From contig NZ_AP022601.1 of the NCBI RefSeq assembly GCF_010726765.1, positions 5,704,001 to 5,768,000 on the forward strand: DNA of 64,000 nucleotides. Direction: 5' to 3'. The stretch is from Mycobacterium gallinarum (lineage in GTDB: Bacteria; Actinomycetota; Actinomycetes; Mycobacteriales; Mycobacteriaceae). Position 1 is the stretch's first letter; each line of letters starts with the position of its first letter. Below the pieces are notes generated by a model. It made no database searches and was not told the origin of the DNA. It saw only the letters and a program-made list of their open reading frames with translations. Below, one piece after another: positions 57,212 through 64,000 of this stretch. The translations under genes and the position numbers were made by a program.

Positions 57212-58468
57212 TTATTCGGCGCGCAGGCGCGATTCGAGGAAGGCTTCCAGCGACTCCCACTGTTCAACCGCCTTGGCGTACGGGGGTGTCGGTTTCCGGA
57301 TATTCTCCGGATCCAGCACGTACGAGACGATCTTGCCTAGCGGCTGGTCGGCATCCAGGGACTCTTCGACCACGGTGTCCTCGGCGTAGTCGCCCACGTC
57401 CCTGAGCAATTCGATTGCCAGGTCCAGCTGGTCACGGTCGATCGCGTCGGGTCCCTCGGCGAGATAGTCGACGATCTCGGTGAGTACGTACACGTTCTCG
57501 TCGGCGACGTTCACGCGCAGTGACCCGTCGTTGGCGGCCGTCCGGATGTCGTCGTATGTGGCGAGGTTCGAAATGTCGTGGTCGTGCTCGTCGGCCAGAT
57601 ACCGCGCCAATGCGCGCTCGGATCCGAACACGCTGATGCGGCCGTTGCGACCGAGGAAGACCGGCTGATCGTCGAGGTAGCACCGCAGGGTGTAGTACGT
57701 ACCGCCGGTGGTCATGATCCGCACCGGGTCGATGCCGACCTTGACCCAGAAGTCGTCGTCGCTGCCGAGCACCGCGCCGCCGGCGTGGTCCTCGAGGTCG
57801 TCGGTTTCCTCGACGTCGTCCTCGCCGGCCTCGTCGTCCTCGTCGACAACTTCCTCCTCGAGTTCGGGAGCGTCCTCGGCCAGTTCCTCGGCAGCCTTCT
57901 TCGCAGCCGCGGCGTCGACATCGGGGGTGCTGATGAGCTCGTCGATGGCATCGACGACGTTGTCCCAGCTGCGACCGATCGCCAACTCGATCTCGGCCCA
58001 CCGCTTCCGGCCGGTGCGGCCGGAGAACGCGTCGACTCCGCCGCCGAGCTGGCTGAGCCCCGGGTTGCCGTTGAAGAACTTGCTGATCGCGGGCAGCTCA
58101 CACACCGATCCGATGGACGATGCGATGGCCAGCGACCGGTGCAACTGCGTCACGGTCTCGTCGCTGGGCTTCTCTGCGGCCAGCTCCGGGACACCGACGA
58201 CGTCGTATTCCCGCTCCTCGGTGGGGTTCAGCCGATGCGCATTGGCCTGGGTGAGCTTCTCCCAGGCGGGATGGTCGGCGAGGTCGTTGTCCTTGTTGGT
58301 CCTGACGAACGCGACCAGGTCAGCCACCGTTTCAAAGGCATAGAGATCCTCGTCCTTGCCGAGGAACGCCTCCCACTCGTCGCCTTCGTCGCGCCACCGC
58401 GGCGCCCACAGCGTGTAGAGGTCGCCCTTGGTCAGCCCAAGCCGGATGGGCACGATGTCAGCAGCCAT
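57212..58468 (-). CDS. Acidic conserved protein of unknown function (Rv3311-like)
   Basis: A 418-residue soluble protein. It opens VPIRLGLTKGDLYTLWAPRW and has a repeated motif, YAFETVADLVAFVRTN and later ISVFGSERALARYLADEHDH, suggesting duplicated domains. In between lies a very acidic segment (EEEVVDEDDEAGEDDVEETD). Similar proteins are annotated primosomal without evidence. It corresponds to M. tuberculosis Rv3311 by position beside add. The ATG at 58468 has TATTCT seven bases upstream. Confidence 0.82.
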   Translation of the reverse strand: MAADIVPIRLGLTKGDLYTLWAPRWRDEGDEWEAFLGKDEDLYAFETVADLVAFVRTNKDNDLADHPAWEKLTQANAHRLNPTEEREYDVVGVPELAAEKPSDETVTQLHRSLAIASSIGSVCELPAISKFFNGNPGLSQLGGGVDAFSGRTGRKRWAEIELAIGRSWDNVVDAIDELISTPDVDAAAAKKAAEELAEDAPELEEEVVDEDDEAGEDDVEETDDLEDHAGGAVLGSDDDFWVKVGIDPVRIMTTGGTYYTLRCYLDDQPVFLGRNGRISVFGSERALARYLADEHDHDISNLATYDDIRTAANDGSLRVNVADENVYVLTEIVDYLAEGPDAIDRDQLDLAIELLRDVGDYAEDTVVEESLDADQPLGKIVSYVLDPENIRKPTPPYAKAVEQWESLEAFLESRLRAE

Positions 58469-58475
58469 GGCGCAC

Positions 58476-58481
58476 AGAATA
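58476..58481 (-). promoter_or_regulatory. -10 element of the Rv3311-like gene
   Basis: TATTCT on the - strand, seven bases before the ATG at 58468, with no ribosome site. Confidence 0.5.
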
Positions 58482-58578
58482 GCCACCGAGTTCGTCGGTC
58501 CTGTCGGCGAGCAGCCATCAGTGGTGCTGCACCGCGTCCCTTGCGGCCGCAGACACGGCCGACGACGCTGTCGCCGCA

Positions 58579-59421
58579 CTACCCGGAAAGGGTGAATTTG
58601 CCGGATGTGCCGTAGACCGACAGAGAGATGAGCAACGTGATCACGACCACGACAATCAACGAGGTGCGGACTGCGTCGCCGGTCGCGACTCCCACGCCGA
58701 CCGGCCCGCCCTCCGCGTTGTAGCCGTAATAGGTGTGCACCAGCATCACCGCGATCGACATGACGATGGCCTGCAGGAACGACCACAGCAGATCCACCGG
58801 GATCAGGAACGTATTGAAGTAATGGTCGTAGAGACCTCTCGACTGCCCACTGAGATAGATGGTGATGGTGCGGGCGGAGAAAAACGACGCGAGCGTGGCG
58901 ACCGAATAGATCGGGATGATCACGATGATGCCCGCAATCATCCTCGTCGCAACCAGGTACGACAACGATCGCACCGCCATCACCTCTAGTGCGTCGATCT
59001 CTTCGGCAATGCGCATCGCACCCAGTTGTGCCGTGGTCCCCGCGCCGATGGTGGCCGCAAGTGCGATACCCGCGATCACCGGCGCGACGATCCGGATGTT
59101 GATGAACGCCGAAAGGAAGCCGGTCAACGCTTCGATACCGATATCGCCGAGTGACGCGTAGCCCTGCACGGCGATGACGCCGCCCGACGCCAATGTCAGC
59201 AACGCGGTCACGCCGACGGTCCCCCCGACGGCCAGCAGCGCGCCTGTGCCGAGGGCCATCTCAGCGATCAGCCGGGCCGTTTCCCGGCGATAGAGCCTGA
59301 TAGCGACGGGGATTGAGTGCAGTGACTGGCCGTAAAACAAGGCCTGCTCGCCGAAAGCGCCGACCAGTTTCGGCGCCCATTTGAAAGCCCGTCGCAAGCG
59401 CCGCGCGTCGGGCGACGTCAC
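58579..59421 (-). CDS. Mce-type YrbEB/MlaE-like ABC permease (orphan)
   Basis: A 280-residue permease. [60 protein letters not shown] with [15 protein letters not shown], and [20 protein letters not shown] are the blocks of YrbEB proteins of Mce lipid-transport systems. The EExDALEVM motif is the coupling-helix region. An Mce operon normally holds yrbEA, yrbEB and six mce genes; none is adjacent. The GTG start follows a 112-residue helical protein by 33 bases. Whether it joins another locus's subunits is unknown. Confidence 0.88.
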   Translation of the reverse strand: MTSPDARRLRRAFKWAPKLVGAFGEQALFYGQSLHSIPVAIRLYRRETARLIAEMALGTGALLAVGGTVGVTALLTLASGGVIAVQGYASLGDIGIEALTGFLSAFINIRIVAPVIAGIALAATIGAGTTAQLGAMRIAEEIDALEVMAVRSLSYLVATRMIAGIIVIIPIYSVATLASFFSARTITIYLSGQSRGLYDHYFNTFLIPVDLLWSFLQAIVMSIAVMLVHTYYGYNAEGGPVGVGVATGDAVRTSLIVVVVITLLISLSVYGTSGKFTLSG

Positions 59422-59454
59422 GGGCAGCCGGCCATGCGGAGGGGCCCGGAAGGG

Positions 59455-59793
59455 TTACTTGGCGGGTTCGTCGGGCGGGCGGAGTGTCCGGTCCGCGCTG
59501 CGCACCACGCTGCGCAAGAACTCGTACTGCGTCGTGACGAGCCGGTCGGCCATGTCGAGGGCTGCGTCGATCACGGTCTCTCGCCGTGATGGGTGGTCGT
59601 CCTTCGCGGGAAGCGCCTCGTCGACGGTGTCGACGAACTTGCGCACCGCGTCGATGGCGGCCCGCTGGCCGGCCTCGACCGACTTGAGCACGTCATCGGA
59701 CAAGTCCGCGGCGCGCTCCACCACCGTTTGGACGGTGCTCGCGGCGGTGTCGACCGGCTTCGTGGCCGAGGGTGTTCCGGCGTCTTCTGTCAT
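59455..59793 (-). CDS. Small phasin-like helical protein
   Basis: A 112-residue Ala-rich, almost fully helical protein. [40 protein letters not shown] and [20 protein letters not shown] are amphipathic helices like those of phasins and of mycobacterial helical membrane-binding proteins. No named family was recognised. AGGAG precedes the ATG at 59793. It is the first gene of a pair with the orphan YrbEB permease. Confidence 0.75.
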   Translation of the reverse strand: MTEDAGTPSATKPVDTAASTVQTVVERAADLSDDVLKSVEAGQRAAIDAVRKFVDTVDEALPAKDDHPSRRETVIDAALDMADRLVTTQYEFLRSVVRSADRTLRPPDEPAK

Positions 59794-59944
59794 GATCGTG
59801 CTCCTGAGATCGGATTTCGGTGGGTCACTCGAGAATCCGCTTCCAGGGAGTTTCACAACAAGGGTCTTTGGGCTCCAGGTATGTGCGCTGGACTCGGCTA
59901 CTTCGGTGAAATCGGAGGCTGCGGCTTCTTGCCCGGATCGGCGC

Positions 59945-60070
59945 CGGCTGGCCCAACGCGACCCTGTCGTCGAGTATCAAAGCGAGGGCTATGAGATGTT
60001 CGTGCGCATGCTCGAAGGCGCCAAGGAACATTGCGTGCGGTCATTGTTCAACGCGGCCGTCAAAGAGGCC
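59945..60070 (+). pseudogene. Remnant of a SecA C-terminal helical region
   Basis: Over 42 codons the + frame reads [20 protein letters not shown] followed by [20 protein letters not shown]. This tracks the end of the SecA helical scaffold (AQRDPLVEYQxEGYxMFxxM, then LxGxKEExVxxLFN), with about two thirds of positions agreeing from memory. No start, no other SecA domain and no downstream similarity are present, so it is a decayed fragment. The surrounding 59794-60242 region (449 bases) holds no other recognised gene. Confidence 0.55.
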
Positions 60071-60242
60071 TCGGCGCTACGCATGCGGCGGATAACGCGT
60101 ACGGGCGTCACGAACGCGCGATTGGTTGAGGGAATCCCTTGCGCAGTACGGTGCGGAATTTCTGTTGGCGCCTCAGACCCAACTCAGCCGCAAAAGCTCA
60201 CGATTCACTCGATCATGTCCTTTCGATGAACTGGACGTGCTG

Positions 60243-61337
60243 TCATCCAGTCGGGCGCCAGAACCCCTGAAAGCCTTGCCCGGCGTTCGTCGTACGAACC
60301 GACGAAAGTTGGACCGGATCGCCCGCCTCGATCATGACCCCGTTCCCGACGATCATCGCGACATGGCCATCCCACACGGCGAGGTCGCCCGGCCGCACCT
60401 TGCCTGCCTCGACAGGCGCACCGACGTCTTGCTCCTGTGCCAGTCGCGGAAGACTCAGTCCCGCTTCGGAATACGCCCACTGGGTGAGTCCGCTGCAGTC
60501 CAAACCGACTCCCGGCGTCGTGCCGCCCCAGTCGTAAGGCACTCCCAGCTGTGTCAGCGCATGCCGGACCGCGCTGGCCGCCATCGCATTCGGCGCTGTG
60601 GCGGTACTGCCATCGGGGAGCCGGATCGCGACGCCGTCGCCGAAGACATCCGCTTCGGGTAACGATGCCGGCGGATCCGGCTTGAACAGCGAAGCCAGAT
60701 CACCGAAACCCGAACCCGAGGCGCCACCGGACATAGGGCTCATCGGTGCAAGTCCGCCCATCCCCGAGCCCATCCCCGAGCCCATCGACGGCATTGCCGA
60801 GCCGATCCCGGACGGCGCCGTTGACGCCGGTGGCGGAGCCGACGGGCGAGCGAGTGCCGAGGCGTGCCCGTCCAGCTCGGCCTGAAGTTCCTCGACGACT
60901 GCGAGGGCGTCGGTGAGCGACTGCTGCGCCTCGGCCCGCAGCGCCGCGACGACCTCGGGTGAATCCAAGAACGGCTCCAAAGCTGCGGCGTGCGTTTCGA
61001 AGTCCTCGATGATGTCGCGCAGCCGCTCATGCGCGCGTGTCACGGCGGCCCCGACGGTGCTCGCCACCGCATTCATCCGGTCGGCACGTTCGGCCAGGCT
61101 GTCGATGGCCGACTGCGTCACCGCCATGAAGGCAGCTGCGCCGTCGGCGCCCGCCCCGGTCCATTCGGTCTGACGCCACGACCGCGCGGTCGCCGCCGAT
61201 ATGCCGGAAAGCGCGTCTCGCGCCCTGGCCAGCGCCGCCACTGGCTCGGCAGCTGTATCTCCGGACCATCCCGGACCGACCATCGACTGCACCGCTCGCA
61301 GTGGTGCCGTCAGCGCAGCGACCAGAGCGCCGGTCAC
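60243..61337 (-). CDS. NlpC/P60 peptidoglycan hydrolase with WXG100-like N-terminus (predicted type VII secretion substrate)
   Basis: A 364-residue protein. Residues 1-115 are helical with a WTG turn (W59-T60-G61) as in WXG100-type ESX proteins. Residues 165-215 are Pro/Gly/Met/Ser-rich (SMGSGMGSGMGG). The C-terminal NlpC/P60 domain has Cys281 (GLDCSGLTQWAYSEAG), His325 (VWDGHVAMIVGNG) and Glu337 as the likely third residue. It should cut cell-wall peptides. There is no Sec signal. The GTG at 61337 lies two bases after the stop of its small partner, so the two are co-translated. Confidence 0.85.
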   Translation of the reverse strand: MTGALVAALTAPLRAVQSMVGPGWSGDTAAEPVAALARARDALSGISAATARSWRQTEWTGAGADGAAAFMAVTQSAIDSLAERADRMNAVASTVGAAVTRAHERLRDIIEDFETHAAALEPFLDSPEVVAALRAEAQQSLTDALAVVEELQAELDGHASALARPSAPPPASTAPSGIGSAMPSMGSGMGSGMGGLAPMSPMSGGASGSGFGDLASLFKPDPPASLPEADVFGDGVAIRLPDGSTATAPNAMAASAVRHALTQLGVPYDWGGTTPGVGLDCSGLTQWAYSEAGLSLPRLAQEQDVGAPVEAGKVRPGDLAVWDGHVAMIVGNGVMIEAGDPVQLSSVRTTNAGQGFQGFWRPTG

Positions 61338-61339
61338 GG

Positions 61340-61636
61340 CTAGGTGCCCGCGATGCGGATGCCCGCGGCGCTGTCGGCCGAGTCGTAAGCGGACGCAACG
61401 GCGTACGCCGCGGCATTCGACGCCCACAGTCGCTCGCTGAGTGCGGCCGCCGCGCGGGATCCATCGGCCACGGCCTCGGTCAGGGCGGACAGGAAACCGG
61501 CGCCGACGGGTCCCAGAGACCGTCCGGACGCCGCAATCGGCAGTGACGACAGCGTCGCGGCGACGTCGGCGAGGTCGTCGGCATGAGCCGAGTTGGCGGA
61601 TCCCAGCGCACGTATTGCATCGGTATCGGCGAACAT
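61340..61636 (-). CDS. Small helical ESX-type partner protein (EspC/DUF2580-like) with YxxxD signal
   Basis: A 98-residue Ala/Ser-rich helical hairpin protein. It has SLGPVGAGFLSALTEAVADG as the turn region and ends with AYAVASAYDSADSAAGIRIA. Tyr84 and Asp88 give the YxxxD/E motif near the C-terminus that directs type VII (ESX) export. Size and shape recall EspC and other DUF2580 proteins. As in PE/PPE or EspC/EspA pairs, it lies directly before its larger WxG-bearing partner. Start at 61636. Confidence 0.7.
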   Translation of the reverse strand: MFADTDAIRALGSANSAHADDLADVAATLSSLPIAASGRSLGPVGAGFLSALTEAVADGSRAAAALSERLWASNAAAYAVASAYDSADSAAGIRIAGT

Positions 61637-61672
61637 GCGCTTATGACGGACTCCGGGACTGATCGGTTCCAC

Positions 61673-61678
61673 TAATGT
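61673..61678 (+). promoter_or_regulatory. -10 element of upp
   Basis: TAATGT, six bases before the upp ATG at 61685, with no Shine-Dalgarno: leaderless pattern. Confidence 0.55.
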
Positions 61679-61684
61679 GCGCCC

Positions 61685-62308
61685 ATGGACGTTCGTGTCA
61701 TCGACCATCCGCTCGCCGCGGCGAGGCTGACCACGCTGCGCGACGCCAATACCGACAACGCGGCATTCCGGGCGGCGCTGCGTGACCTCACCCTCATGTT
61801 GGTCTACGAGGCCACCCGTGACTCCGCTGCCGAAACCGTCACGGTTCGCACCCCGCTCGCGGAGACCATCGGGCACCGGCTGGCCAATCCGCCGCTGCTC
61901 GTCCCCGTGTTGCGAGCCGGGCTCGGCATGGTCGACCAGGCACACGCGTTGATCCCGGAGGCGCGTGTCGGCTTCGTCGGCGTCGCTCGCGACGAGACAA
62001 CACACCAGCCCACGCCGTATTTGGAGTCGCTGCCCGACGATCTGAGCACCCAACCCGTCATCGTGCTCGACCCGATGCTGGCCACCGGCGGGTCGATGGC
62101 CCACACGATCGGACTGCTACAGGCTCGCAATGTCGTTGACGTGACGGCGATCTGCGTCGTGGTCGCACCCGAGGGCCTCGCGGCGCTGGAAAGCGTGGCC
62201 CCAGATCTGCGTCTGTTCACCGCGACGATCGACGAACGACTCAACGACATCGCCTATATCGTTCCCGGCCTCGGCGACGCGGGGGACCGACAGTTCGGGC
62301 CGCGGTAG
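61685..62308 (+). CDS. upp: Uracil phosphoribosyltransferase
   Basis: A 207-residue UPRTase. [20 protein letters not shown] is the substrate loop, [20 protein letters not shown] is the PRPP-binding motif, and [17 protein letters not shown] is the uracil-binding tail, all intact. It makes UMP from uracil and PRPP, completing the pyrimidine salvage set with cdd and deoA. The ATG at 61685 is set by the leaderless -10. Corresponds to M. tuberculosis Rv3309c. Confidence 0.97.
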   Translation: MDVRVIDHPLAAARLTTLRDANTDNAAFRAALRDLTLMLVYEATRDSAAETVTVRTPLAETIGHRLANPPLLVPVLRAGLGMVDQAHALIPEARVGFVGVARDETTHQPTPYLESLPDDLSTQPVIVLDPMLATGGSMAHTIGLLQARNVVDVTAICVVVAPEGLAALESVAPDLRLFTATIDERLNDIAYIVPGLGDAGDRQFGPR

Positions 62309-63001
62309 CCGCTCACGAACTGCGCCGGACCCCGCGGGTTAGCGGAAAGCCTTTACCGTCGGTCACAAACAATTGGCTATAAAGTCGTAATCTTTCCCAC
62401 GTTTGGGAATTCTGACCCAGCACTGCGGCATCTCGAATTTTGTGCCATTTCGCTTTGCTAAAAATCCGTTATGACGTCTCTTACGGTAGCTGCGTCATGC
62501 TGGACACGGTATGAAGCAATGTTTGCGTGACAGGCGTACTGCTTGGCCGTGGCTAACATCGGCTTCGGCGATGGCACGCGATCAAGCGGCGATAAATCGA
62601 AACTGCCAGTAACCAATGGCAATATTCTTGCACGTAAATAAGAGATTGCCGCGCGGCTTTCCCGACGCATCGGTATTGCATCGATTTCCTGGCCGGGCTA
62701 ACCTTGGTCCGCGCGTGAGGTGCCGAGGTGTGTCACCCACGGCGTCCGGGCGGTCGAGTTGAGTTCGTCACAGCGCAGTGCGACAAGACTGGCTAAGTGT
62801 TAGCCTCCGCGCATAGCAATGAATTTGTCTGACTCGCAGTTTCTGTTCAGAAACGAGATGCGGTAACGGCGTAGCCAGCTAGTGACTAAATCTGTAGGGG
62901 AATGCGTTGCTGAAAGTGTGCAGATGCGTCGATTTTGCACAGGGCGCCGGCGTCGTGGTCGACAGCGTCGCGGTCGTGCCGTGAGTGCCCGGATAGAGCT
63001 C
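62309..63001. other. AT-richer intergenic region with palindromes; no gene recognised
   Basis: About 690 bases with visibly lower G+C than the rest (for example 62340-62660). No reading frame gives a recognisable protein. It holds an imperfect inverted repeat at 62618-62650 (GGCAATATTCTT against AAGAGATTGCC, ten-base loop) and a perfect palindrome at 62839-62854. It may hold promoters for the flavoprotein gene, an unknown RNA or the trace of past insertion. Confidence 0.4.
62839..62854. promoter_or_regulatory. Perfect 16-base palindrome upstream of the flavoprotein gene
   Basis: GTTTCTG (62839-62845) and CAGAAAC (62848-62854) are exact inverse complements around TT. The close spacing suits a dimeric repressor site better than an RNA hairpin. 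Confidence 0.45.
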
Positions 63002-63859
63002 ATGACCATGTTCAACAGCGAACTCGTCGACATCGTCTGCATCGGATCGGGCAGCGCTTGCCTGGCCGCCGGCATCGCCGCCGCCGACGCCGGCCAGTCT
63101 GTTTTCGTGGCCGAACCGCGTCGACGGACACCGCAGATCGGGTCCCTCGCCGAAGCTGAGGAGTCCTGGGCCGCGCAGCTGCAGAAGTACTGGGGCGCCA
63201 ACGAGTTTGATGGACCCACCACCGCCTACCTCCGAGAGCTGACAGACGAGCTCGGTCCGGCGCGCCGAACCCACGCCACCGGCCAGCTGCCAACCGCTGC
63301 CGTGCGATCTTTCGGAGAAGCCGCCACCGACCGGCGGGCGCCGGTGCCACCGTTCTATGGACACGCGTTGGCGGACTGGGCGCGCGACTGCCTGAACTCG
63401 CCGTTCGGTCTGGTGTTCAGCAGGTTGTCAGCGTTGTCGATGTCCGAAATGCGACTGCAGGACGGCACGTCGATCCTGGCCAGCGTCGTCGCGGACATTC
63501 CTTCGGCTCGGCGGTCCGGGCTGACCCTGCGCCATTGGCTGCGGGATGTGGCCAAAGAGCGCGGCGTAAAGATCCACGGTTCCAGCGCGATTCAGCAACT
63601 GATCTTCAACGACGGCCAGCCCGTCGGGGCCATGGTCGACACACCCGACGGCGTCCGCCACGTGCGGGCCCGCCATGGCGTGCTGCTCGGCACCGGCAAC
63701 TCGGTCTCTGATGATCTGCTCGCCATGCACCCGGCGTCGGTGCTGCGCGAGGGCAGGCTGTCCCTGGTGAGCAGGAGCGCGAGTCGGTTCGCCCGGTTGG
63801 AACTGCTGACCACTGCCGAGAGCATGAGTCTCTGCGCACCGCAGGGTCAGCTGGCGTGA
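63002..63859 (+). CDS. Short FAD-binding oxidoreductase-like protein
   Basis: A 285-residue protein. The N-terminal VDIVCIGSGSACLAAGIAAA with ADAGQSVFVAEP is an FAD dinucleotide-binding motif of the fumarate-reductase/SdhA type. SGLTLRHWLRDVAKERGVKI with GSSAIQQLIFNDGQPVGAMV matches the following FAD-domain strands. The related flavoproteins have 450-580 residues; here the capping and C-terminal substrate regions are missing or very short. It may be a small stand-alone flavoprotein or a truncated relic. The ATG at 63002 is chosen; a longer reading from 62882 passes through an implausible Arg-rich stretch. Confidence 0.6.
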   Translation: MTMFNSELVDIVCIGSGSACLAAGIAAADAGQSVFVAEPRRRTPQIGSLAEAEESWAAQLQKYWGANEFDGPTTAYLRELTDELGPARRTHATGQLPTAAVRSFGEAATDRRAPVPPFYGHALADWARDCLNSPFGLVFSRLSALSMSEMRLQDGTSILASVVADIPSARRSGLTLRHWLRDVAKERGVKIHGSSAIQQLIFNDGQPVGAMVDTPDGVRHVRARHGVLLGTGNSVSDDLLAMHPASVLREGRLSLVSRSASRFARLELLTTAESMSLCAPQGQLA

Positions 63860-63872
63860 CCTGACGAGCGGT

Positions 63873-64000
63873 TCACCACCGCTGCGCCTCATGCCGCAGC
63901 TGTGCGGCCAGCGCCTCGGCGCGTGAGCGCGCCGCACCAAGATCGTGGACGTCGCCGCACCGAACTTCGATGTAGCACTTTACTTTCGGCTCTGTTCCCG
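63873..64000 (-). CDS. 3' end of an unidentified protein (continues beyond the window)
   Basis: On the - strand an open frame enters at base 64000 and ends with TGA at 63873-63875. It encodes the last 42 residues, including PKVKCYIEVRCGDVHDLGAA and a helical tail ending AAQLRHEAQRW. Codon use is like that of neighbours, so it is probably a real gene. No family was recognised. Confidence 0.5.
   Translation of the reverse strand, partial: GTEPKVKCYIEVRCGDVHDLGAARSRAEALAAQLRHEAQRW

Noticed and set aside
62458..62670. 70-residue - strand frame in the AT-richer gap
   Set aside because: No ribosome site, no recognisable domain, and it spans the inverted repeat at 62618-62650.

Overview
This window is a piece of a Mycobacterium chromosome, most likely from a fast-growing environmental species (Mycolicibacterium type). 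It has high G+C coding DNA with frequent GTG starts. Many genes follow the order of the M. tuberculosis Rv3369 to Rv3309c region, but the block is interrupted by genes absent from that reference. All assignments come from reading the sequence and from remembered family knowledge; no database search was run.

Layout. 1-2311: end of an MFS transporter, a PPOX-fold protein, a nitroreductase and TrmL. 2568-7354: a five-gene conservon (nitrate-sensor-type kinase, roadblock protein, DUF742 protein, small GTPase, MfpA gyrase-mimic pentapeptide protein). 7382-16748: accessory metabolism, an Rv1747-type FHA-ABC exporter, a TetR/SnoaL pair with a perfect operator, a secreted protein and an OYE-family oxidoreductase. 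16807-23860: folD and a DUF3017 protein, then on the other strand metY-metX-methyltransferase behind a SAM-IV riboswitch, then a monomeric isocitrate dehydrogenase. 23891-31033: a second TetR/SnoaL module, an alpha/beta hydrolase, xthA, ndh, trpS and a YihY-type membrane protein.

31062-34079 is the most striking part. It is a divergent guanidine locus: a sodium:solute symporter behind a guanidine-I (ykkC) riboswitch, and a ureohydrolase that looks like the Ni-dependent guanidine hydrolase GdmH behind a guanidine-III riboswitch. Two unrelated RNA sensors of one ligand sit back to back and appear to control uptake and hydrolysis separately.

34134-47848: dacB1 behind TGTGAYT repeats that resemble MtrA sites, an SMP-30 protein, a class III aminotransferase/Lrp/aldehyde dehydrogenase module (probably putrescine or omega-amine catabolism), a 1455-residue exported repeat protein, a tandem universal stress protein and an APC permease. 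47962-49456: the ECF41 sigma factor SigJ converging on its carboxymuconolactone-decarboxylase partner, which has a textbook ECF41 promoter. 49520-58468: an AI-2E family transporter, the sdhCDAB operon, the pyrimidine/purine salvage run cdd-deoA-add, and an Rv3311-like acidic protein. 58579-64000: an orphan Mce-type YrbEB permease with a small helical protein, a decayed SecA C-terminal fragment, a predicted type VII secreted NlpC/P60 hydrolase with its partner, upp, a roughly 690-base AT-richer stretch with palindromes, a short flavoprotein and a gene running off the window end.

Many genes have no Shine-Dalgarno sequence but a TANNNT -10 hexamer 6-7 bases before the start codon, the signature of leaderless mRNAs. 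This was used to fix several starts.
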